Of a stretch of DNA of 6,691 bases, positions 1 through 4,980 are shown piece after piece. Position 1 is the first letter of the stretch. Every line of letters starts with the position of its first letter. The position numbers were made by a program, and so were the translations under genes. The DNA lies in NCBI GenBank assembly GCA_934101745.1, contig CAKOSD010000063.1, positions 1-6,691 on the forward strand. Reading direction: 5' to 3'. The notes below the pieces were generated by a model that had not been told where the DNA came from, did not search any database, and saw only the letters and a program-made list of their open reading frames with translations. This DNA is from an uncultured Bacilli bacterium. GTDB taxonomy: Bacteria; Bacillota_I; Bacilli_A; RF39; UBA660.

Positions 1-30
1 CATCTTTTGCCATATTAATTAGTAGGCGAC

Positions 31-318
31 CTATTCTTCGTAATTTTTCATCATGGCTATTGTTTGCAGGAAAGACTCACCCTTAGCAATAACTAAAACT
101 TTCTTAGTTTTACCAGTTCCGTTAGGAAGTACGAATGAGCCTCTTAATTGTTGATCTGCTTTTTTAGTATCTAAATTTAGTTTAATGGCAACTTCTACAG
201 TACTATCGAATTTAGCAGTAGCAGTTTCTTTAACTAATTTAATTGCTTCTTCTTTAGTATATAATGTGTTTTTATCTACTTTTTTAGAAGCTTCCACATA
301 CTTTTTGCCTTTTTTCAT
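31..318 (-). pseudogene. rplA: 50S ribosomal protein L1, C-terminally truncated
   Basis: Ribosomal protein L1 forms the mobile L1 stalk of the 50S subunit by binding 23S rRNA helices 76-78, and commonly represses its own rplK-rplA mRNA. The visible product is 95 residues, against about 230 for the family. Residues 1-81 align well by eye with the L1 N-terminus, including the [19 protein letters not shown] stretch, the [16 protein letters not shown] stretch and VLVIAKGE. The last 14 residues ([14 protein letters not shown]) do not resemble L1, and a TAG stop follows. Neither other frame resumes L1, so a simple frameshift does not explain the loss. All of domain II and the second half of domain I are missing. 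The ATG at 318 follows an AAAGGA ribosome binding site, 56 bases after rplK. Likely explanations are insertion or rearrangement at about position 76, or an assembly join at a contig end. The identity of the N-terminal part is secure; whether the break is biological is not. Confidence 0.85.
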
Positions 319-374
319 ACTTATTTCCTTTCTAATTGTGGTTTATTAGCGGAATTATTTTTTAAATTTTGTAA

Positions 375-971
375 TTACTTTTCTTCTTCTTCAGTTTCTT
401 TTGATTTGTCGTTAATTACTTCAACTTCACCAATAGTTGCATTTTTATTTGCTTCTTCAGCAGCCTCTAATTCGGCCTCACGCTTTGCAGCCTCAGCCTC
501 TTCAATAGCAGCCTCTTTACCTTGTTCTGCTAATTCTTTATCATTTAAGCCTTCAATAGCAACGCCCATGTTTCTAGCAGTACCTTCAACAATGTTCATT
601 GCAGCCTCTAATGTATAGCAATTTAAATCAGGTAATTTTGTTTCAGCAATCTCTTTTAACTGGTCAACAGTTAAAGTTGCAACTACTTCGTTTGCTCCCT
701 TAGTGCTACCTTTTTGAATTTTAGCAGCCTTCTTAATTAAGAATGGAGCTGGTGGAGTTTTTAACACAAAATCGAATGATCTATCATCATAGATTGTGAT
801 AACGCATGGAAGAACATCTCCCATTTTATCTCTAGATGCATCATTGAATTTTGAGCAAAAATCTTGTAAGTTAATTCCTGCTGGTCCTAACACAGTACCT
901 ACTGGAGGAGCTGGTGTTGCTTTGCCGGCTGGAATTTGTAATTTAATTCTCTTTACGATTTCTTTAGCCAC
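375..971 (-). CDS. rplK: 50S ribosomal protein L11 with long acidic C-terminal extension
   Basis: L11 binds the GTPase-associated region of 23S rRNA at the base of the L7/L12 stalk and is needed for RelA-dependent stringent signalling. Residues 1-141 cover a complete L11. The N-terminal domain carries KLQIPAGKATPAPPVG and LGPAGINLQDFC, and the C-terminal rRNA-binding domain carries KTPPAPFLIKKAA, KGSTKGANEVV and the closing VEGTARNMGVAIEG. The protein then continues for about 58 residues (142-198) of Ala/Glu/Lys-rich, probably helical sequence ending in ETEEEEK. The usual L11 ends near residue 141. I chose the GTG at 971 (protein begins VAKEIVKRIKL, read as Met): it lies six bases after a perfect AGGAGGTG. 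An upstream in-frame GTG at 980 sits inside that Shine-Dalgarno sequence and is unlikely. It has its own promoter and leader, separate from nusG, and rplA follows 56 bases later. Confidence 0.96.
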   Translation of the reverse strand: MAKEIVKRIKLQIPAGKATPAPPVGTVLGPAGINLQDFCSKFNDASRDKMGDVLPCVITIYDDRSFDFVLKTPPAPFLIKKAAKIQKGSTKGANEVVATLTVDQLKEIAETKLPDLNCYTLEAAMNIVEGTARNMGVAIEGLNDKELAEQGKEAAIEEAEAAKREAELEAAEEANKNATIGEVEVINDKSKETEEEEK

Positions 972-977
972 GAAAAA

Positions 978-985
978 CACCTCCT
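978..985 (-). promoter_or_regulatory. rplK ribosome binding site (decides the start)
   Basis: A perfect AGGAGGTG lies six bases before the GTG at 971. It fixes that codon as the start and excludes the in-frame GTG at 980, which overlaps the site itself. Confidence 0.9.
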
Positions 986-1003
986 ATAAAATATTTTGTC
1001 GCG

Positions 1004-1039
1004 TAAGTGGTGTGGGCATTCCGCTCTCCCTTCCACTTA
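1004..1039 (-). promoter_or_regulatory. Candidate L1-binding autoregulatory hairpin in the rplK leader
   Basis: In the RNA sense, the perfect arms UAAGUGG (1039-1033) and CCACUUA (1010-1004) enclose an asymmetric internal loop, AA on one side and ACA on the other. A short inner GGG/CCC helix (1030-1028 with 1016-1014) follows, with an AGAGCGGAAUG loop. The element ends about 18 bases before the rplK Shine-Dalgarno sequence. Two helices flanking a purine-rich asymmetric loop are the general form of L1 binding sites in 23S rRNA and in L1-regulated mRNAs. The GGGAG and GAAUGCCC strands loosely resemble the rRNA site. The hairpin is seen directly; the L1-binding role is inferred from position and shape. 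Confidence 0.6.
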
Positions 1040-1103
1040 GTGGTTACATAAGCAAGTTGTAATAGTTAAAATGTAATAAATATATGTAATCGATAATGAT
1101 ACT

Positions 1104-1132
1104 ACCATAGGAATAATAAAAAATCAAGTCAA
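1104..1132 (-). promoter_or_regulatory. rplK-rplA promoter
   Basis: The -35 box TTGACT (1132-1127) and -10 box TATGGT (1109-1104) are separated by exactly 17 bases. Transcription should start near 1097, giving a leader of about 125 bases that contains the hairpin at 1004-1039. The sequence upstream is extremely AT-rich and includes a 16-base perfect palindrome, AAATTTTATAAAATTT, at 1176-1191. It could act as an UP-type element, although the palindrome lies about 44 bases above the -35 box. No gene is visible in the 307 bases between rplK and nusG. That gap holds only this promoter, the leader and the nusG terminator. Confidence 0.6.
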
Positions 1133-1204
1133 AAATAACAATACTTGCTAATTTTTAGTATGGTAAAAAGATTTGAAATTTTATAAAATTTTAGATTATT
1201 AACT

Positions 1205-1262
1205 AAATAAAAACTATAGTTTGACTTTCTATGGTTTTTCCAGAAAATTTTACTATAGTTTA
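1205..1262 (-). terminator. Rho-independent terminator after nusG
   Basis: The arms AAACTATAGT (about 1261-1252) and ACTATAGTTT (1220-1211) form the base of a hairpin. The enclosed 31 bases can pair further (TTTCTGG with CCATAGAAA, allowing a two-base bulge). A TTTTTATTT tract follows on the minus strand. It starts 17 bases after the nusG stop and separates secE-nusG from the rplK promoter. Confidence 0.75.
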
Positions 1263-1278
1263 TTTTTAACTTTATTTA

Positions 1279-1812
1279 TTATATTTGGCTAACTTGATTT
1301 AATTCAACTTCTACTGGAGTTTCTTGTCCAAATAAGTCGATTAGAACATTTAAACGACCATTTTCTAAGTCAAGAGTATCAACACTACCAGACATTCCTT
1401 TAAATGGACCATCAACTATATTAACTTTAGCCCCAACGGCTAAGTCTTTAGGAGTTTCTACCCTACTCATTCCCATATCTGCTAAAATACGATCAATTTC
1501 TTGAGGTAATAGCGGCGTTGGTTTAGCACCCTTACCGCTAGAGCCAATGAAGCCAGTAACTCCTGGCGTATTTCTAACGATATACCAAGACTCATCAGAC
1601 ATTTTCATTTCAACTAGAATATAACCAGGAAACATCTTTTTTTGTTTTTCTTTTTTAACACCATTTTTAACTTCAACTTCCGTAGTTTCCGGAATTACAA
1701 TTCTAAAGATATTATCTTGTAATCCCATTGATTCTATTTTAGATTCTAATTTTTCCTTAACTTTATATTCGTGTCCACTATAGGTGTTAACAACATACCA
1801 TTCCTTTTCCAT
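1279..1812 (-). CDS. nusG: Transcription termination/antitermination factor NusG
   Basis: NusG binds RNA polymerase through its N-terminal domain and controls pausing, antitermination and coupling to the ribosome. The 177-residue product has normal family length. The NGN domain (about 3-112) begins EWYVVNTYSGHEYKVKEKL and contains IPETTEVEVKNG, KKMFPGYILVEM and NTPGVTGFIGSSGK. The C-terminal KOW domain (about 124-177) contains VGAKVNIVDGPFKGMSG and ends VEVELNQVSQI. The ATG at 1812 shares one base with the secE stop (TAATG), and an AAGGGGG ribosome binding site lies inside the end of secE. Expression is therefore probably coupled to secE. A hairpin terminator follows directly. Confidence 0.97.
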   Translation of the reverse strand: MEKEWYVVNTYSGHEYKVKEKLESKIESMGLQDNIFRIVIPETTEVEVKNGVKKEKQKKMFPGYILVEMKMSDESWYIVRNTPGVTGFIGSSGKGAKPTPLLPQEIDRILADMGMSRVETPKDLAVGAKVNIVDGPFKGMSGSVDTLDLENGRLNVLIDLFGQETPVEVELNQVSQI

Positions 1813-2015
1813 TAGACTAATGCCCCCTTAATTAATGATAATATTAAATTTAAGATTGAGAAAAAACCAGCAAGAATTAAACAAAAGATGATTGTTGCAA
1901 AGGTATACTTAAGTATATCTTTAAATTTAGGCCAACTTACTTTCTTTAACTCAGATTTTACCCCACTTAAATATGATTCTTTATTACTTTTTTTCTTTGT
2001 ATCTTTTTTTGCCAT
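1812..2015 (-). CDS. secE: Preprotein translocase subunit SecE
   Basis: SecE clamps SecY in the membrane and is an essential part of the SecYEG translocon. The 67-residue protein is the short single-span form usual in Bacillota. A lysine-rich cytoplasmic N-terminus (1-12) leads to the conserved amphipathic motif GVKSELKKVSWPK (18-30). One transmembrane helix follows (about 37-63, KYTFATIIFCLILAGFFSIL onward). An AGAGGTG ribosome binding site lies six bases before the ATG at 2015. It forms a two-gene operon with nusG by a one-base TAATG overlap. The usual upstream neighbour rpmG is absent; the 208-base gap contains only a terminator, a promoter and a small hairpin. Confidence 0.96.
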   Translation of the reverse strand: MAKKDTKKKSNKESYLSGVKSELKKVSWPKFKDILKYTFATIIFCLILAGFFSILNLILSLIKGALV

Positions 2016-2046
2016 TTATAGCACCTCTTATTTTTATAAAATAAAA

Positions 2047-2063
2047 ACGCATATTGCTTGCGT
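2047..2063 (-). promoter_or_regulatory. Small hairpin plus U-tract at the 5' end of the secE mRNA
   Basis: In the RNA sense, ACGCA (2063-2059) and UGCGU (2051-2047) form a five-pair stem with a seven-base loop, followed by UUUUUAUUUU. It resembles an intrinsic terminator but would begin only about five bases after the predicted transcription start. It may therefore be a 5' stabilising hairpin or a dyad for a DNA-binding protein rather than an attenuator. The structure is seen; any function is inference. Confidence 0.4.
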
Positions 2064-2074
2064 ATCACAATTAA

Positions 2075-2103
2075 AATATACTATAAGTCCTAAGAAAATG
2101 CAA
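2075..2103 (-). promoter_or_regulatory. secE-nusG promoter
   Basis: The -35 box TTGCAT (2103-2098) and -10 box TATATT (2080-2075) have a 17-base spacer. The predicted start is near 2068, about 53 bases before the secE ATG. It lies just downstream of the sigma-gene terminator, which supports an independent secE-nusG transcript. Confidence 0.65.
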
Positions 2104-2151
2104 GTGGTTTTGGTAATATTTTTTGGTTTTTTAGAGGGTTCTTAATATTAG

Positions 2152-2190
2152 AAAAAAACAACGACTAATTGCCAAAAATAAATAGTCGTT
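2152..2190 (-). terminator. Rho-independent terminator after the sigma factor gene
   Basis: The perfect arms AACGACTA (2190-2183) and TAGTCGTT (2167-2160) enclose a 15-base loop. The run GTTTTTTT follows on the minus strand. It lies 33 bases after the sigma gene's stop codon and ends the mrnC-rlmB-sigH unit. Confidence 0.88.
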
Positions 2191-2223
2191 GCACCCATTA
2201 AAAATAATTTAAATCTTTATATT

Positions 2224-2859
2224 TTATTCATTATCATTTTGAAGAACATCAATAACATCTTTAATTTTTCTTCTAATACGTTGGGCAGTATTATCAATTT
2301 TTTTAGGAGATTCCTGTAAAATTGCTGCTATTTGTTTATAATCGTATTCTAATATCATTAAGTCAAACACTTTAGTCTCAAATGGCGATAATTTTGCCTC
2401 ACAAGAATTTATAATAGCTTCTAAGTTTTCTCTAGTGGCAATATTTATTAAAGGATTATTTTTATTGTCATCACTAATAATATCTATTAAGGTCGTATCA
2501 TAATTTTCATAATCATAATCTATTGATAAGATATCTTTATTAAACTTTGATTTAACATTAGTTGAGGCTCGTAAAAGATTAGATAAGCGTCTTTTTACAC
2601 ACAAAGTTATAAATGTTGGTAACTGGGTTTCTTTATTGTCATTATATTTATCTAAAGCATCGGCAAATCCTAACATAGCCTCTTGATAAATGTCTTTGTA
2701 TTCGGTACCAGATTTAGCAATGATTTTGGCATATCTTTTCATTGCTTGTTCGATAATGTAATAATATTTTTTAAATAATATATCCTTAGCATCTTCACTT
2801 TCTTCATTAACCATAAAAAGTAATTCTGCATCATTGGTATCTTTGTAAATTTTTCCCAT
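2224..2859 (-). CDS. sigH: SigH-like sigma-70 family RNA polymerase sigma factor
   Basis: Sigma factors direct RNA polymerase to promoters; SigH controls the stationary-phase to sporulation transition and competence in Bacillus. The product has 211 residues, close to Bacillus SigH (about 218). Region 2 (about 25-98) contains EYKDIYQEAMLGFADALDKY, matching the core-binding EDIVQEGMIGLYKSI block of SigH, then TFITLCVKRRLSNLLRAS, equivalent to -10 recognition. The linker TLIDIISD also occurs in SigH. Region 4 (about 146-205) contains LSPFETKVFDLMI and an HTH around YKQIAAILQESPKKIDNTAQRIRRK. Its place immediately after rlmB supports SigH orthology. Its ATG overlaps the rlmB stop by one base (TAATG), so translation is probably coupled. 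Region 2 is fairly divergent and I cannot infer its regulon. Family is near certain; the exact symbol rests on position and resemblance. Confidence 0.85.
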   Translation of the reverse strand: MGKIYKDTNDAELLFMVNEESEDAKDILFKKYYYIIEQAMKRYAKIIAKSGTEYKDIYQEAMLGFADALDKYNDNKETQLPTFITLCVKRRLSNLLRASTNVKSKFNKDILSIDYDYENYDTTLIDIISDDNKNNPLINIATRENLEAIINSCEAKLSPFETKVFDLMILEYDYKQIAAILQESPKKIDNTAQRIRRKIKDVIDVLQNDNE

Positions 2860-3542
2860 TAACGAAACGCTATGTCATATATAAGGATGGCAGCCGCAAC
2901 AGAGGCATTAAGACTATTGACATGTCCTTTCATAGGTAGGGATATGATTTCATCACAGTTTTCTCGAACTAAGCGAGATAAGCCAAAGCCTTCACTGCCA
3001 ACTACTAAAACCACTTTATCACTGTAATCGCAAGTTTTACTAGATACGCCATCAGCCTCGGCTCCATAAACAAAGAAGCCGTTATCTTTAAAGTCATTGA
3101 TAGTTTTTACTAAATTATTAACGCGGGCTATATTAACATATTCTAAAGCACCAGTAGAAGTTTTCATAACGGTCTCATTAACATCAACACTACGATCTTT
3201 GGGGATGATTATAGATTTAACGCCAGCGGCCTCACAAGTACGGATTATAGCCCCAAAATTATGGGGGTCTTCTAAATGGTCTAATACAACTACTAATTTT
3301 TCATTGTACATTGCTTTATAATCGGTATAGTTGAAATCATCAACAATAGCCATAATTCCTTGATGGTTACCTTTAACCATTCTATCCATAGTTTCTCGAG
3401 ATACTGATTCAAATTGAATTTTGTTCTCGCGAACACTCTTCATTATTCTTTCATCCTTCATATTGCTGGTCATATAAAGTTTTTTAATTTTTTTTGGATT
3501 TGTTAATACTTCGTTTAAAACGTTTTTACCATATACTTTCAT
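2859..3542 (-). CDS. rlmB: RlmB/TrmH-family 23S rRNA 2'-O-ribose methyltransferase
   Basis: This SpoU/TrmH enzyme transfers methyl from SAM to a ribose 2'-OH; RlmB modifies G2251 in the 23S rRNA P loop. The 227-residue protein has a small N-terminal substrate-binding domain (about 1-75, beginning VYGKNVLNEVL). The SPOUT catalytic domain follows with its three motifs. Motif 1 is LDHLEDPHNFGAIIRTCEAAG (88-107), with Asn95 and Arg101. Motif 2 is LVVGSEGFGLSRLV (179-192), with Glu184. Motif 3 is the knot loop ISLPMKGHVNSLNASVAAAI (200-219), with Asn209. The ATG at 3542 lies inside the end of mrnC (17-base overlap) and has a strong AAGGAGG at 3552-3558, nine bases upstream. Position next to mrnC and the sigma gene matches yacO of Bacillus. 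The family call is firm; the exact modified nucleotide is inferred. Confidence 0.94.
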   Translation of the reverse strand: MKVYGKNVLNEVLTNPKKIKKLYMTSNMKDERIMKSVRENKIQFESVSRETMDRMVKGNHQGIMAIVDDFNYTDYKAMYNEKLVVVLDHLEDPHNFGAIIRTCEAAGVKSIIIPKDRSVDVNETVMKTSTGALEYVNIARVNNLVKTINDFKDNGFFVYGAEADGVSSKTCDYSDKVVLVVGSEGFGLSRLVRENCDEIISLPMKGHVNSLNASVAAAILIYDIAFR

Positions 3543-3897
3543 TTTTAATAACCTCCTTCATTATTGCTTCGATTCTTTTTAAATCATTTTGATAATACAA
3601 ATAGCCAATTAAACATTCAAGTCCCGTGGCAATACGATAAGTAACAATATCAGTATGTTTGGCCTTACCACCATGGGCATTGCGGCCCCATTTTACAATT
3701 TCTTCTTCTTCTGGGTTCAAAAATCCTTGGGTACTTAAGGCTTCATAGATTTTGCGTTGACTTTTAGCGCTGACAAAGTTTAGGCTTCGTTGCTGAATTT
3801 CTTTTAATTTACACATATTTTCTTCGACTAAAAATTTACGCACATAAAATTCATAAATACAGTCGCCTATGTAGGCATATACTAAAGGGCTTTTCAT
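3526..3897 (-). CDS. mrnC: Mini-ribonuclease III
   Basis: Mini-III is a dimeric RNase III without a double-stranded-RNA-binding domain that matures the ends of 23S rRNA precursors. The 123-residue product carries the signature blocks: YAYIGDCIYEFYVR (7-20, catalytic Asp12), FVSAKSQRKIYEAL (41-54), EEEEIVKWGRNAHG (63-76) and YRIATGLECLIGYLY (87-101, catalytic Glu94). It is about 20 residues shorter than Bacillus MrnC, mostly at the ends, with no catalytic block lost. An in-frame TGA lies two codons before the ATG at 3897, so no longer form is possible from ATG/GTG/TTG. No convincing Shine-Dalgarno sequence precedes the start, and the predicted promoter places transcription only about 10-15 bases upstream. 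It leads the mrnC-rlmB-sigma operon. Confidence 0.94.
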   Translation of the reverse strand: MKSPLVYAYIGDCIYEFYVRKFLVEENMCKLKEIQQRSLNFVSAKSQRKIYEALSTQGFLNPEEEEIVKWGRNAHGGKAKHTDIVTYRIATGLECLIGYLYYQNDLKRIEAIMKEVIKNESIW

Positions 3898-3914
3898 ATT
3901 TCATCACGCTTCAA

Positions 3915-3943
3915 ATATTAACACACTTTATTTAAAAAGTAAA
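3915..3943 (-). promoter_or_regulatory. Candidate promoter of mrnC-rlmB-sigH
   Basis: A -35-like TTTACT (3943-3938) and -10-like TAATAT (3920-3915) have a 17-base spacer; each matches consensus at four of six positions. Transcription would start near 3908, leaving a very short leader before the mrnC ATG at 3897. It sits immediately after the terminator of the preceding operon. Confidence 0.45.
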
Positions 3944-3945
3944 AC

Positions 3946-4006
3946 AAAAAAGCACATTTTAAGAAGGAATTTTTTTAACTCTTTCTTCTTATTATATAGT
4001 GCTTTT
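3946..4006 (-). terminator. Long hairpin terminator after the reductase gene
   Basis: AAAAGCAC (4006-3999) pairs with GTGCTTTT (3955-3948). A second helix inside the loop, AAGAAG with CTTCTT, extends into the GAGTT/AATTC pairing. The minus strand continues TTTTTTGTTTT. The stem is nearly symmetric, and the plus strand ends TTTTATT, but there is no plus-strand gene for it to serve. Confidence 0.8.
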
Positions 4007-4045
4007 ATTCTTAATTTTCTTGCGTTCTATTTTTATGTTAGATAC

Positions 4046-4951
4046 TTAATTAGTTTCGTTTAAAGAAATAGCCACATTAAGAGCCGCTAGAGTTCCTTCA
4101 GACATAGCTGTTATTATTTGATAATAGTCTTTTTTAATATTATCGCCAACCGCATATAAACCTGGTATTTCTGTTTCATATTTTTCATTTACTTTAATAT
4201 AGCCTTCGTTATCAAAGATAGCAAAATCTTTAAGATAGGCGATATTGGGTTCATAACCAATATAAATGAATAAACCCGATACTTCTAAGTTTTCTTCCTT
4301 ATTTTCTTTCTTAATAGTTAGGTTAGATAATTTTTCTTTCCCGTTTAAAGAAGTTACCGTGGTATTATAAATAATTTCGATATTCTTCTTTGCTTGTAGT
4401 TTTTCTAATAATGGTTGTTCTACTTTTAATTTATCTTTTCTGATTAGCATATAAATTTTATAGGCAAAGTTTGATAAATATAATGTTTCTTGGGCAGCGG
4501 AACGGCCAGAACCGGCAACGGCGATAGTTTGATTTTTAAAGAAGGCTCCATCACAGACCGCACAATAACTAATACCACGGCCCAGAAATTTTTCTTCATT
4601 AGGTAGACCTAATTTTTTGGCTCTACGACCACTAGCAATGATAACTTTCTTAGCCTCATAAGTGGCTTCTTTAGTTTCTACTTTAAAAACGGCTTGGTCT
4701 TTAGAAACATTTATTACTGATTCTAACTTATATTCAATATTTAAAGACATTAAATGTTCATAAAGTTTATAGGAAAGGTCAGCCCCAGTTATGTTAGGAA
4801 AACCGGGATAATTATCAATCTTATCAATATAGTTAATTATGCCCCCTGGCATCCCTTTTTCTAGACAAAGTACTTTTAGATTACTTCTTTTGGCATAGAT
4901 AGCAGCGCTTATTCCGGCCGCTCCCAGACCTACTATTATTAAATCAAACAT
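4046..4951 (-). CDS. trxB: Thioredoxin-reductase-like FAD/dithiol oxidoreductase
   Basis: Thioredoxin reductases pass electrons from NADPH through FAD and a CxxC pair to thioredoxin. The 301-residue protein has family length. The FAD-binding GLGAAG (8-13) lies in an N-terminal Rossmann fold and is followed by the dimer/FAD segment GGIINYIDKIDNYPGFP (36-52). The redox pair is Cys130-AV-Cys133 in YCAVCDGAFFKN. The NAD(P)-binding GSGRSA (147-152) replaces the usual GGGDSA or GGGNSA. The 2'-phosphate-binding HRRxxxR motif appears as IRKDKLK (170-176), lacking His and with Lys for two Arg. The FAD-binding GDxRxxxxRQ end appears as GDNIKKDYYQ (269-278), lacking the Arg before Gln. An AAGGAGG site (4959-4965) lies seven bases before the ATG, 29 bases after lgt. 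A ferredoxin-, flavodoxin- or NADH-linked variant is possible, so the trxB symbol is provisional. Confidence 0.85.
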   Translation of the reverse strand: MFDLIIVGLGAAGISAAIYAKRSNLKVLCLEKGMPGGIINYIDKIDNYPGFPNITGADLSYKLYEHLMSLNIEYKLESVINVSKDQAVFKVETKEATYEAKKVIIASGRRAKKLGLPNEEKFLGRGISYCAVCDGAFFKNQTIAVAGSGRSAAQETLYLSNFAYKIYMLIRKDKLKVEQPLLEKLQAKKNIEIIYNTTVTSLNGKEKLSNLTIKKENKEENLEVSGLFIYIGYEPNIAYLKDFAIFDNEGYIKVNEKYETEIPGLYAVGDNIKKDYYQIITAMSEGTLAALNVAISLNETN

Positions 4952-4980
4952 TTTGTAACCTCCTTAAATAGTTTTTTAAT

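Noticed and set aside
1..86. Simple frameshift in rplA, with the rest of L1 in another frame
   Set aside because: Translations of the other two minus-strand frames past position 76 do not resemble the L1 continuation, which should read like KAKEAEAAGADYVG.
406..618. Plus-strand 70-residue open frame
   Set aside because: It lies wholly antisense to the conserved rplK, has no ribosome binding site, and its Ser/Ala composition merely mirrors the Glu/Ala-rich L11 tail.
972..980. Longer rplK start at the GTG at 980 (adds three residues)
   Set aside because: That GTG is part of the AGGAGGTG ribosome binding site; the GTG at 971 has correct spacing and matches the usual (M)AKE-type N-terminus.
796..1062. 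Plus-strand 88-residue open frame
   Set aside because: It is antisense to the L11 N-terminus and its leader, with no family resemblance and no ribosome binding site.
1888..2145. Plus-strand 85-residue hydrophobic open frame
   Set aside because: It is antisense to secE and the promoter/terminator gap; its hydrophobicity comes from poly-A/T-rich antisense codons.
2016..2223. Hidden rpmG (L33) between the sigma gene and secE
   Set aside because: No frame gives an L33-like sequence, and the terminator and promoter leave too little room for the roughly 150 bases it needs.
3097..3321. Plus-strand 74-residue open frame
   Set aside because: It is antisense to the catalytic domain of rlmB, where the minus-strand frame shows clear SPOUT motifs.
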